Shown: piece after piece, positions 1 through 7,233 of the stretch
Layout: each line of letters starts with the position of its first letter
Numbering within the stretch: position 1 is the stretch's first letter
Source: SIG307 sp964545045
Lineage (GTDB): Bacteria; Bacillota; Clostridia; Lachnospirales; Lachnospiraceae
DNA length: 64,000 nucleotides
Reading direction: 5' to 3'
NCBI GenBank assembly: GCA_964545045.1
Contig: CAZJEN010000010.1
Coordinates: 1-64,000 of the forward strand
Program-made: the position numbers and the translations under genes
Notes under the pieces: generated by a model
Seen by the model: the letters and a program-made list of their open reading frames with translations, nothing else
The model's database searches: none
What the model was told of the DNA's origin: nothing

Positions 1-1
1 A

Positions 2-283
2 GTTACCGCCTACCTTGATATTGCCGAGGTACACGCTCTTAATCAAGAGCCTATGTATATGAAAGACTGGTTGGAAACCATTGACGATTACCTAAAAATG
101 ACCCGCCGTGATATTCTTACCAGTAGCGGTCACATCAGCCATAAGCAGGCACTTGATAAAGCTCATGCCGAATACACCAAATATAAGAACCGCTTAGAAA
201 ACACCATTTCCCCGGTTGAAGAAGACTTTATCAAGAGCATTGGCACATTAGAAGGGATTGCGGATTCAAACAAAAACAAATAG
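2..283 (+). CDS. RhuM-family protein, C-terminal fragment (cut by window edge)
   Basis: The reading frame is open from the window edge (frame of base 2) to a TAG at 281-283, giving about 93 residues of a C-terminus. The segment VTAYLDIAEVHAL followed by MKDWLETIDDYL, then a lysine-rich helix and SPVEEDFIKSI, resembles the C-terminal end of RhuM-family proteins. That family has no settled biochemical function. It was named from a Salmonella pathogenicity island and is common on genomic islands and integrative elements. The ATGs at 53 and 59 are internal and are not believed to be starts. The gene fits accessory cargo of the element occupying the left of the window. Family assignment is from pattern memory only. 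Confidence 0.6.
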   Translation, partial: VTAYLDIAEVHALNQEPMYMKDWLETIDDYLKMTRRDILTSSGHISHKQALDKAHAEYTKYKNRLENTISPVEEDFIKSIGTLEGIADSNKNK

Positions 284-417
284 CTTACTATTGACTATAA
301 TCAACATATTCTTTATACTGACAGTTAATAAAGAGCTTATTCAATTACTTGGGTTGGTCAAAAGACCCTGATCCAGCTTCCAATAGGGAAGTTCCCTATC
401 ACAACTGTAAAACTAGA

Positions 418-454
418 GCGGTGGTTCGCCCCACAATTTGGGGCAAACCACCGC
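418..454. terminator. Hairpin, probable bidirectional terminator
   Basis: GCGGTGGTT (418-426) pairs with AACCACCGC (446-454), and an inner GCCCCA pairs with TGGGGC, with one mismatch between them. It lies between the end of the RhuM fragment and the convergent metallophosphoesterase gene. A second small palindrome, ATAGGGAA/TTCCCTAT, sits at about 383-399. The 219-base stretch 284-502 otherwise shows no gene. Confidence 0.6.
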
Positions 455-502
455 TTCTTATACAAAAATCCACTCAAAAACATCTGTTTTCTTATAATCC
501 CT

Positions 503-1201
503 CTAATTCTCCTCATCGTACGGAAGTATCAGCCAATTTCCAGCTTCTGTTACCCTATAGTATTCATCCGTTTTAGTATCAACCATAAGTACTGGAATCA
601 CACCACTATCAAGCACTGTTCCATCTATGTAATAATGACTTTCTCCATCATAATAAATATCATGAAATCTTGGATTTCCTGCAATTTCTGCCGTTCCAAC
701 ATGACCTGCAACAACCTTCATATTCAGTCCTTCAATTCTACCGATTTCTGCAGGATATTTTCCCACAAATACATCTTCTCCTGTTCCCCATTCCCACAAA
801 TCACCTGCTTCCTCATCAATACCAGCATGTACAAATATTGTATTTCCATCCGTATAATATCTTGGCAAATTTTCCATCCACTGAATATATTTATCTTCCT
901 CCCCATCATCGACAAAATGCTCCTCATTAAATGACTTAATCATATGATTGATTGATGAATCTCCTAATAAGACAAATTCTTCATGATTTCCCATTAGGGC
1001 AACCACCTTATCCGAACCATAACTCTGCTGAAGATTTATTATTTTGTCCAAAACTCCTTTGTTATCCGAGCCTCCATGAATATAATCTCCAAGCAACAAA
1101 AGCATAGCACTATCATTTTCAAGCGATTCCAACACTAACGACAGAGCCTGCTCAAATTCCGCCAAACATCCATGAATATCACTCATGCAATATATTTTCA
1201 T
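503..1201 (-). CDS. Metallophosphoesterase (calcineurin-like)
   Basis: This is a 232-residue protein of the calcineurin-like metallophosphatase fold. The metal-binding motifs are in order: SDIHG near residue 7, GDYIHGG near 40, GNHE near 73, then GHVG and HAG in the second half. Family members hydrolyse phosphomonoesters or diesters at a two-metal centre; PrpE/ApaH-type phosphatases look like this, but the substrate cannot be read from the sequence. The start at 1201 is chosen over an upstream in-frame ATG because AAAGGAGG lies about 9 bases before it. The next gene upstream ends 43 bases away, so it is probably the last gene of the minus-strand accessory run. Confidence 0.8.
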   Translation of the reverse strand: MKIYCMSDIHGCLAEFEQALSLVLESLENDSAMLLLLGDYIHGGSDNKGVLDKIINLQQSYGSDKVVALMGNHEEFVLLGDSSINHMIKSFNEEHFVDDGEEDKYIQWMENLPRYYTDGNTIFVHAGIDEEAGDLWEWGTGEDVFVGKYPAEIGRIEGLNMKVVAGHVGTAEIAGNPRFHDIYYDGESHYYIDGTVLDSGVIPVLMVDTKTDEYYRVTEAGNWLILPYDEEN

Positions 1202-1244
1202 ATGGCACAATCCTCCTTTAAACAAATCAAATTTCCTTTGTTTT

Positions 1245-1526
1245 TCAATTTTCAATATCTATCTTATAAATTTCAACAGAAGAATCATGTTCACATATTC
1301 GATAAAGAATTCTGACATTATCGAACAATTCAACATAATGATACTGGTTTCTAATAGAATTCATAATATGTATATCTTTAGGAACATTTGCTTCTGGTAA
1401 AACGACCTGATATGGATCATCCTCCAATTGGTCCTCTAGTGCCTCATATTTTTTTAATAACACATTATCACTTCTTATTAGTTCCAGTACATCAACTACT
1501 CTTTTATTATAAAATATTTCAAACAT
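1245..1526 (-). CDS. Small uncharacterised protein, possibly RelE/ParE-like
   Basis: This 93-residue protein is not firmly recognised. Its C-terminal part (NVRILYRICEHDSSVEIYKI) has the strand pattern of RelE/ParE toxins, where a core strand pair precedes a last short strand. The usual catalytic basic residues are not obvious and no antitoxin gene is adjacent. Its ATG overlaps the last codons of the preceding frameshifted gene, in the arrangement GATGTTTGA, which suggests translational coupling. The ribosome binding site is weak (GAGAGAG). It could equally be the partner of that zinc-ribbon protein. Confidence 0.5.
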   Translation of the reverse strand: MFEIFYNKRVVDVLELIRSDNVLLKKYEALEDQLEDDPYQVVLPEANVPKDIHIMNSIRNQYHYVELFDNVRILYRICEHDSSVEIYKIDIEN

Positions 1527-2138
1527 CTTCGTCTCTCTCTGAAGTTAACAAGGACCATGGCTCATTCATCACTCGCTCGAACATTTCTACAATTGATTGC
1601 TCATTTATATCAATCTGTTCTTTGCCATTTAACGATTTCCAATAAAATGAATCTATAATAGAACAATCTCCGCATTTACGGGGGCAAACATTCTAAATCC
1701 ATGATTAGGTGCATCTTTATAAATACCATCTGGTCCGGGATAATCCCATCCTTGTTCAAAGGCTTCTTTGCTAGACAAGATTTCCCTTTTCCCACAAGAA
1801 TTACATATATGCCAAAATCTTTCCGGTAATCTCAACCTAAAATCAATAGTCTGAATATGCTCTATCAATTTAAACGTATATGTATTGGCTCCCCCTTGCG
1901 TACAAATAGTAAATCTGTCCTTTGAAATGCTTATTTCGCCACAAGAAGTCTGCATTTCCGATCTGTTATCGTCTGGTCTGAATCTTATGTATTTCTGACC
2001 TGGATGTAGATTCTCGGATTCCCATACTGTCAATTGCCCTCTTTTACCCAAATCCTCACTATAATCAATTATGTCTTTTCCTACACTAACATCTGCCGTA
2101 AGAAACTCTGCTATATATCCATTCACTAGTTTCGACAT
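1519..2138 (-). pseudogene. Zinc-ribbon protein gene interrupted by a single-base frameshift
   Basis: The first reading frame runs from 2138 to a stop at 1653 (161 residues) and contains CNSCG near its end. In the neighbouring frame the sequence continues as RKCGDCSI, then a protein-like tail ending PWSLLTSERDEDV and a TGA at 1519. The two frames meet at a run of five C on the coding strand (G at 1680-1684 on the plus strand). One extra C would give FAPRKCGDC, restoring a CxxC...CxxC zinc ribbon in a 206-residue protein. The tail then overlaps the start of the next gene, as expected for an intact operon. The protein's function is not recognised. The shift may be a real mutation, slippage at the homopolymer or a sequencing error. 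Confidence 0.7.
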
Positions 2139-2154
2139 TTAATCATCCCCTTTC

Positions 2155-2493
2155 TTACAAAAGCAGATTTAAAATTAAATTATCGGATTCAACAAGAAAA
2201 TAATGTAGCACTAATGAACCGCCTTCCAGCAACACCGTACCTATATGCATATCACTCGTCAATGTATCTTCATCACGATATTTCCCCCAATAGTGACCTG
2301 TTCCGACTGCCAATATTAAATATTTGTTTGTTGGCAAATCATGTTCTATGGCATCATACCACATACAAGGCTCACCATACTGTAAACCAACGTACAATAC
2401 AGCCTGTCTTGCTGCATCTGCACTGTCATAAGGCAATTCGACATACCTTACATCTATAGTGTCCGTCGGCAATTTTTCTTTATAAATCAGCAT
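2155..2493 (-). CDS. Uncharacterised 112-aa protein
   Basis: No family is recognised. The protein is mixed alpha/beta by eye, rich in Tyr and Leu, acidic, with no signal peptide, and ends in a very hydrophobic tail (LILNLLL). The ATG at 2493 is chosen because AGGAGG lies 9 bases upstream; a TTG nine bases earlier abuts that site too closely. It lies 16 bases before the frameshifted zinc-ribbon gene and 42 bases after a DUF4253 gene. The cluster resembles the runs of small, poorly conserved proteins often found as cargo on gut Firmicute elements, including immunity proteins. That role is only inferred from context. Confidence 0.6.
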   Translation of the reverse strand: MLIYKEKLPTDTIDVRYVELPYDSADAARQAVLYVGLQYGEPCMWYDAIEHDLPTNKYLILAVGTGHYWGKYRDEDTLTSDMHIGTVLLEGGSLVLHYFLVESDNLILNLLL

Positions 2494-2535
2494 ACATTCC
2501 AACCTCCTAATTTTTTTGTTTTCTACATTTTTTAT

Positions 2536-3642
2536 TTAATCCCACCATAAAGTAAATGTTTCTTTGTTCATTAGGTGCCCCAACATCTCTTCCGGCTCAC
2601 AATCAATAATTAATGCATATAATTCTATAGCTTCATTCATAAGTTCCTTGGCTTCTAGCTCGGATAATTTTCTGCAATTAAATGTCAACGTATCGTGGGA
2701 TATTCTCATCAATTCTGCTTCATACTTCTCATACCACTTCTTTGCTATTTCTGCCATTGCCAAGGATGTCGGGGTACTATTCCATCCTCCCCAATAGAAG
2801 TCAAACAACTCTAGTATTTGATAAGAATAGTCTACATTAAATCGCACATTTATTGTTTCTTCGTTTTTTCTTCCGTATCTTGGTAATGCATCATCATAAA
2901 CATATCCTGATAAAGACCTTTTTATCTTATCAAGTTTAACCATGTACATATATGGATTATCGAACACACACTCTATCATCTTAAAATTTTCTGTATCAAC
3001 ATTTTCTCGCCAAAACAACTGCTCCGGTTTCACATTATAATGCCACCGCCCCGTAAACTCGTCAAAAGCATTTATCATTACCTTTTCATGCTTTACAATA
3101 TAGTCAACCTTATCGCCCAGCAAACCAGTCATATTCTTATGTTGTTCCTCTAATTTTTGTACTGCAATCACATAAGCATCCTCTAGTCTTGCCAGACTAT
3201 CATAAATTCCAAGAAATTCATCACTTCTCTCTTCTTCATCTTGTCTCACATCAAGTTCCTTTATCAAAACATAATGCATCGGATGTGTTTCCAATTCCGC
3301 AATATATGATTGTAAATAGGCATTCCAATATTCATATATCTGCTTTTCAGACAGTGCCCCCGGTTCATCATAAAGAAAAGCTATAAGTTCCTTTTCTGCT
3401 TTACATACTTCTTGCAAAAGAGCCTTGTTTTTAGGATCAGTTTTTATAATTTCAAATAGACGATTAATTGCATGCGTATAACCTCTCTGACCGTATGCAT
3501 CTATACCTTTTTCTTGTATATCCTTTTTAATATTGTATTTATCATCATATTTGATAATATGCTCAACTTCTTCATCAATCCAAGCCATCTGCTCGTTGAA
3601 AGATCTCGGAAAATATATTTTTTTATCCAATGTGTCTATCAT
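2536..3642 (-). CDS. DUF4253-domain protein
   Basis: This 368-residue protein ends in a recognisable DUF4253 domain (about the last 85 residues). It carries STPTSLAMAEIAKKWYEKY, the ISHDTLTF strand, and the characteristic tryptophan-rich end FTLWWD. The first 280 residues are helical, strongly charged and of unknown family. DUF4253 has no established activity; it often occurs in proteins encoded among toxin-immunity style genes. The start at 3642 is preferred over a longer frame because GGAGG lies 9 bases upstream, and the longer frame would overlap the preceding acetyltransferase gene. Confidence 0.7.
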   Translation of the reverse strand: MIDTLDKKIYFPRSFNEQMAWIDEEVEHIIKYDDKYNIKKDIQEKGIDAYGQRGYTHAINRLFEIIKTDPKNKALLQEVCKAEKELIAFLYDEPGALSEKQIYEYWNAYLQSYIAELETHPMHYVLIKELDVRQDEEERSDEFLGIYDSLARLEDAYVIAVQKLEEQHKNMTGLLGDKVDYIVKHEKVMINAFDEFTGRWHYNVKPEQLFWRENVDTENFKMIECVFDNPYMYMVKLDKIKRSLSGYVYDDALPRYGRKNEETINVRFNVDYSYQILELFDFYWGGWNSTPTSLAMAEIAKKWYEKYEAELMRISHDTLTFNCRKLSELEAKELMNEAIELYALIIDCEPEEMLGHLMNKETFTLWWD

Positions 3643-3679
3643 AAAATTTTTCCTCCAACTTAACCTTCTAATATAGTAA

Positions 3680-4300
3680 TTAATTAGCTTTGCTTCGCTT
3701 TTCAATTGCATCCCACACTTTTTCATTCCCCTTCTCCATTACAAATTTTGACACACAGTATCCGAAAAACTCGTCATTTTCCTCATCTACAAATCCTTCC
3801 ATAACAAGAACAGGGCCATCCTTAGGTATATCTCTCTTAAATCCCAACTTCGAAAGAAGATTTATAACGGCTATATTTTCAGCAAGCGTTGTTGCATAAA
3901 GTTTTTGTACACTAAGCACATTATCATCAACCAATAATCCTTCTGAAAAAATCAACTCTATTACCGCTTTGCAAGCCTCCTCACAATATCCCCTTCTCCT
4001 CTGCGACTTCGAGATGTAAAATTCAATTTCATAGTCAGAATTATGTTCACGGTGAAATCCAACATAACCAATAAACTCATTAGTTCCCTTAGGAAATATT
4101 GAATAAATACACTCTTCATGTCCTGTGCGTTCAAAATAGTTATTAAATTCTGCCAAGTACTTTTCGCTAAACTCAACACCACAAAAGTCACAAAAATCCC
4201 CCTCATTGCGAAGCATATGTATAAAGGGTGCATCATCCCTGGCATTACTACCAGGAGCGAGCAGTAAACGTTCTGTTTCTATCTTTATGCCAGTATTCAT
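3680..4300 (-). CDS. GNAT-family N-acetyltransferase
   Basis: This 206-residue protein begins IKIETERLLLAPG, the opening typical of RimJ/RimL-like GNAT enzymes. The acetyl-CoA pyrophosphate loop follows as SQRRRGYCEEACKAVI, then the AENIAVINLLSKLGFKRD segment that ends the fold. GNAT enzymes transfer acetyl from acetyl-CoA to an amine; the substrate cannot be told. The C-terminal 30 residues (EGFVDEENDEFFGYCVSKFV) are beyond the usual domain. The start at 4300 has AAAGGAGG just upstream. It is 19 bases from the preceding gene and 37 from the next, so co-transcription is likely. Confidence 0.8.
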   Translation of the reverse strand: MNTGIKIETERLLLAPGSNARDDAPFIHMLRNEGDFCDFCGVEFSEKYLAEFNNYFERTGHEECIYSIFPKGTNEFIGYVGFHREHNSDYEIEFYISKSQRRRGYCEEACKAVIELIFSEGLLVDDNVLSVQKLYATTLAENIAVINLLSKLGFKRDIPKDGPVLVMEGFVDEENDEFFGYCVSKFVMEKGNEKVWDAIEKRSKAN

Positions 4301-4319
4301 TTTTTTCCTCCTTTGTAAG

Positions 4320-4859
4320 CTACCAAAGATTATATTCTTGATTGTCAACATACCCCTTTTCCCTTAACTCATTAAGGTATTTTATTGCCTTTTCCGAGTC
4401 CCATTCCTCATCTTTCATTTTCATAAGCGGTGATAAACAATCTCTAAAATGAGCAAAAGGCTTATCAAATAACTGGTTCTCCAACTCCTTCTCATATTCC
4501 AGCAGAAATTCCGGGAGGTAACATTCATAGCAATAATCATTATCATCATTTACCCAGAACCTTCCCATCGCAGATGCCAAATATAGATTTGCTGCATTCG
4601 CAAACTCAATATATGCTGGCTTTGTTGCCGTTGTAATTACAACTGGGTGCAGGAACATCATTGAATGAATTCGCCCATCTATCGCAGTGTCAATTGCGAT
4701 TTGTAACTCCCAACTAAATATTTCATTTTCTATTAATGTAAATAGATGAAAATTCTCCTTCATAAGATATCCTTCTTTTTTATCCTTTACTGTCATTTGA
4801 AATAATCTGGCATTTTTCATAATGATCTTTCTTAATTTTTCTTTTTGTAAGCTCTTCAT
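4320..4859 (-). CDS. Uncharacterised protein, YbjN-like
   Basis: This 179-residue protein has a central segment, from about residue 80 to 150, with the pattern of YbjN-type domains. These are alpha/beta modules related to type III secretion chaperones: a strand-helix unit around AYIEFANAANLYLASAMG, an antiparallel strand pair, and a helix ending near the ELENQLF stretch. The likeness is modest. There is no signal peptide or transmembrane segment. The ribosome binding site AAGGAGG lies 11 bases upstream of the ATG at 4859. Its place between a regulator and an acetyltransferase gives no clear role. Confidence 0.55.
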   Translation of the reverse strand: MKSLQKEKLRKIIMKNARLFQMTVKDKKEGYLMKENFHLFTLIENEIFSWELQIAIDTAIDGRIHSMMFLHPVVITTATKPAYIEFANAANLYLASAMGRFWVNDDNDYCYECYLPEFLLEYEKELENQLFDKPFAHFRDCLSPLMKMKDEEWDSEKAIKYLNELREKGYVDNQEYNLW

Positions 4860-4890
4860 TCCCTAATCTGCCTCCTTGTTTTACGCAATA

Positions 4891-5265
4891 TCATTTATCA
4901 ACTTCTGATACCTTATAGGTAATTTCATTCTGTCTTTCTTCAAAGAAATATTTTTTATTGTCTATTTCATATAAACCTTTTTGGGACTTACCTGATTTTA
5001 AAAACATTTCCGTGGTAAGCAACTTTGATTTAAGGTGAAGATCTTCTAATTGTTTGACATCTGTATCTGTTACCAACCAATCCATTGTTACCGAAAAGTA
5101 ACTGGCGAATCTTATTAATGTATCAACAGAAGGATAACTTATAGCATTTTCAATATTTGATATTGCGCTAGCGGTTAAGCCAATTTCCCTTCCCAGGTCC
5201 CCTTGGGATAATCCTCGAGAAACTCTTAATTTTGCTATATTTCTTCCTATGTGCTTTACATCCAT
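4891..5265 (-). CDS. XRE-family transcriptional regulator
   Basis: This 124-residue protein has an N-terminal Cro/CI-type helix-turn-helix (residues 5-60): GRNIAKLRVSRGLSQGDLG, then GLTASAISNIENAISYPSV for the recognition helix region, and LIRFASYFSVTMDWLV closing the domain. The C-terminal 60 residues are a short charged tail of unknown role. AAGGAGG precedes the ATG. It is likely autoregulatory or controls the downstream accessory genes. A perfect 13-base palindrome 68 bases upstream is a possible operator. Cytoplasmic DNA-binding protein; targets unknown. Confidence 0.85.
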   Translation of the reverse strand: MDVKHIGRNIAKLRVSRGLSQGDLGREIGLTASAISNIENAISYPSVDTLIRFASYFSVTMDWLVTDTDVKQLEDLHLKSKLLTTEMFLKSGKSQKGLYEIDNKKYFFEERQNEITYKVSEVDK

Positions 5266-5332
5266 CTATGGCTCCTCCTTCTATTATACTCGATGTATCC
5301 TTGAGTCGTTGTATGCAAATAGTGAAATACTA

Positions 5333-5345
5333 ACACTGACAGTGT
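5333..5345. promoter_or_regulatory. Palindrome ACACTGACAGTGT, possible operator
   Basis: This is a perfect 6+1+6 inverted repeat in the 123-base gap between the 297-aa gene and the XRE gene. The size and symmetry suit a homodimeric HTH regulator. A TATAAT box lies closer to the XRE gene, in the GGAG-proximal region at about 5283-5288. A poorly conserved direct repeat, CGATGTATCC and CGTTGTATGC, sits between them. Binding is inferred only. Confidence 0.35.
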
Positions 5346-5388
5346 AGTTCTTTCTTCTCACCTATAACCTTTTATATACAAAGCTTCT

Positions 5389-6282
5389 TTACAACTTTTC
5401 CTTTAAAACCTCAATAATTTTATTAGTTCTATATTCTATAACCTCTTCTGATTTATCCAGAAAGTCTTCTAAAAGTTCAAGGTACTCATCTGCTTCATAA
5501 TAGGCAATCTCTGGATCCGTACCATTAGGGTCTGTCACCTTTAATCTCTCTTCTAATGGTTTTTTAAACAGTACGATTGGTTCACCATCTTTAAAATATG
5601 GTTTTAAGAAAAAACGTTCTTCCCATTCTTTGATAGATAAAAATGCCGGATTATATTCCGGATTCATTTGAAGCTGCATCTCAAATCTACTTAAATGAAT
5701 ATCTCCTCTCTTTACTTTGTTTTGGTAATTTGCAATCGCTATCAAGAACCAATCAAAATAATCCCTCATTCCTTCGCACTCTTCTCTATTGTAATATCCG
5801 GCTCTTGCTCCATTAATACCGTTTCTCAGAGTTCCCCTATTAGGAATAACAATGAAATTTCCTATACAATGATAAGATTTAGAAAATTTCTTTATCTTTG
5901 CCCATAAACGTGGATCTTGATCTGCATTGTAAAACTTGGCTCGAAAAGCAAAACTTCTATCCTTTTTCTTATCTTCCTTACCAAATAGAGAGCCGAAGGA
6001 ATTCATGGTGTCACCTCTAAAAGCATATTCGTTATTCCAATTCCACGAACCCATTTTTTTAAAAGTCAAATCATATAAATCGCCCCAAAGAATAATATAT
6101 ATAGCTTGTGTGATAAGGTACATATCTGGATCGATAATATCTCCAACATATGTTGTTGAATCAGTAAAATCAAAATCTTTTAATTTATTTATATTCCCAT
6201 CTAAGACATCTCTCACAAAACCTCTTGAAATCTCTATACTTTTCTTATAATCACTAGTTTTTTCGTAATCTTTTTTATTCAT
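5389..6282 (-). CDS. Uncharacterised 297-aa protein (possibly DUF6994-like)
   Basis: The protein is soluble with no signal peptide. It is aromatic-rich with recurring features such as DPDMYLITQAIYIILWGDLY, FRGDTMNSFGSLFG, and a conserved-looking YHCIGNFIVIPNRGTLR segment near residues 137-153. It resembles a group of unknown-function proteins in which HTIGNF and P-N motifs recur, possibly DUF6994, but I am not sure of that name. The C-terminus is an acidic helical stretch. AAGAAAGGA lies just before the ATG. It is the most upstream member of the minus-strand run before the divergent switch region. Confidence 0.6.
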   Translation of the reverse strand: MNKKDYEKTSDYKKSIEISRGFVRDVLDGNINKLKDFDFTDSTTYVGDIIDPDMYLITQAIYIILWGDLYDLTFKKMGSWNWNNEYAFRGDTMNSFGSLFGKEDKKKDRSFAFRAKFYNADQDPRLWAKIKKFSKSYHCIGNFIVIPNRGTLRNGINGARAGYYNREECEGMRDYFDWFLIAIANYQNKVKRGDIHLSRFEMQLQMNPEYNPAFLSIKEWEERFFLKPYFKDGEPIVLFKKPLEERLKVTDPNGTDPEIAYYEADEYLELLEDFLDKSEEVIEYRTNKIIEVLKEKL

Positions 6283-6405
6283 TTTTTTCCTTTCTTAATC
6301 GTTATTCATTTTGCGCTACCAGTCAGACTTTCAGTGCCATATAGCTCTATTTTATTTAAATCCTTCGATAACTTTTTTAAATCTTTTAATATGCTTAATC
6401 TTAAC

Positions 6406-6435
6406 CGGTGAGCGAGAACTTTTCTCTCGCTCACC
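6406..6435. terminator. Hairpin terminator after the 38-aa gene
   Basis: CGGTGAGCGAGA (6406-6417) pairs perfectly with TCTCGCTCACCG (6424-6435) across a six-base loop, nine bases beyond the stop codon of the 38-aa gene. The T-run is modest in both directions. The 6283-6443 interval holds only this. Confidence 0.65.
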
Positions 6436-6443
6436 GTCTTGTT

Positions 6444-6560
6444 CTATTCAGGGTCATATGAATCAAAAAAGTCATCTAATGTGTAGTTTTCGTCACACCC
6501 TACAATGTCTTCGAGAAATTCTTCTTCAGTTCTATAACCAAGAAACTCAAAGTCTTGCAT
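6444..6560 (-). CDS. 38-aa acidic peptide
   Basis: This short gene runs from ATG at 6560 to TAG at 6444. The peptide starts MQDFEFLGYRTEEEFLED and ends DDFFDSYDPE. It has about 13 acidic and one basic residue, one Cys, five Phe and no hydrophobic span. Support: AAAGGAGGTGA is placed ideally 7 bases before the ATG; a consensus promoter (TTGCAA, 17 bases, TAATAT) lies just upstream; and a perfect hairpin follows the stop. It diverges from an XRE repressor gene. In such switches the opposite gene is often a Cro-like protein, an antirepressor or a toxin; this one has no known homologue I can name. Confidence 0.7.
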   Translation of the reverse strand: MQDFEFLGYRTEEEFLEDIVGCDENYTLDDFFDSYDPE

Positions 6561-6593
6561 ATCTTCACCTCCTTTTAATCTGGGTTTTATCAA

Positions 6594-6647
6594 ATATTAA
6601 CACAGTTTATTTTGTTTTGCAACAGTTTTTTCTACTAAGTTTAATAT
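6594..6647. promoter_or_regulatory. Divergent overlapping promoters sharing one -35 palindrome
   Basis: The palindrome TTGCAA at 6617-6622 can serve as the -35 element on both strands. Leftward: TAATAT at 6594-6599 with a 17-base spacer, a near-ideal sigma-A promoter for the 38-aa gene. Rightward: TAATAT at 6642-6647 with a 19-base spacer, weaker, for the XRE gene. Polymerase could not occupy both at once, so the arrangement forms a natural switch that the XRE protein may control. Confidence 0.6.
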
Positions 6648-6698
6648 AGCTTGCTTTTTTTTAAACCATATAGTACAATTTCATTGGAGGTGATAATA

Positions 6699-7073
6699 AT
6701 GGATAATATTTTAAGCAGGATACGAGTAGTATTTGAGGACAGCGGTTTGACACAAACAGAGATAGGGAAAAAATTAGATGTAACGCCACAATATATTTGG
6801 AAATTATTAAATAATGATAATTCAAGACCTCGTGAAAATATAATAAAGGGAATTTGTCGAGAATTTATGATTAATGAAGATTGGTTACGTACTGGAGAAG
6901 GCAATCCCCATGTAGCTAAAAATGATAAACTTACATCTTATCTTTCAGCCATCTCTAGTGGAAATGATAAATTCATAAAAAGCTTAATAGAAACTTATAT
7001 GGAATTAGACCAACCTTCTAAAGACTTAATAAAAAAAATTGTTGACACTATTTCTGAAAAGATTCAAAAATAG
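6699..7073 (+). CDS. XRE-family repressor
   Basis: This 124-residue protein has an N-terminal helix-turn-helix: IRVVFEDSGLTQTEIGKKL, then DVTPQYIWKLLNND for the recognition helix, and the common closing pattern MINEDWLRTGEG. The C-terminal half is a helical tail that may dimerise. There is no S24 autocleavage domain. The start at 6699 is set by GGAGGTGAT immediately upstream; longer versions of the frame are not supported. It is transcribed away from the 38-aa peptide gene from an overlapping promoter pair, as in phage and ICE immunity switches. Its likely targets are that promoter pair and perhaps the mobility genes downstream. Confidence 0.85.
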   Translation: MDNILSRIRVVFEDSGLTQTEIGKKLDVTPQYIWKLLNNDNSRPRENIIKGICREFMINEDWLRTGEGNPHVAKNDKLTSYLSAISSGNDKFIKSLIETYMELDQPSKDLIKKIVDTISEKIQK

Positions 7074-7155
7074 GAATCTACCAACAGCCTTATTTTCCAA
7101 ATTATAACTCGAGAGGCAACGGTGGAAACATTTTCAACATATACCTTTCATGGTC

Positions 7156-7193
7156 ATGTAGCTGTTAACGGTCATATACGTTAACAGCTACAT
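7156..7193. terminator. Hairpin between convergent XRE and relaxase genes
   Basis: ATGTAGCTGTTAACG (7156-7170) pairs perfectly over 15 bases with CGTTAACAGCTACAT (7179-7193), followed by TATATTTT on the plus strand. It is placed to stop transcription from both converging genes. Confidence 0.7.
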
Positions 7194-7233
7194 TATATTT
7201 TAGATTCATAATTACTTATAGGCAAAAGAGTAT

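Noticed and set aside
349..576. 75-residue open frame on the plus strand
   Set aside because: It runs through a terminator hairpin and into the end of the phosphoesterase gene, has no ribosome binding site, and shows no protein-like composition.
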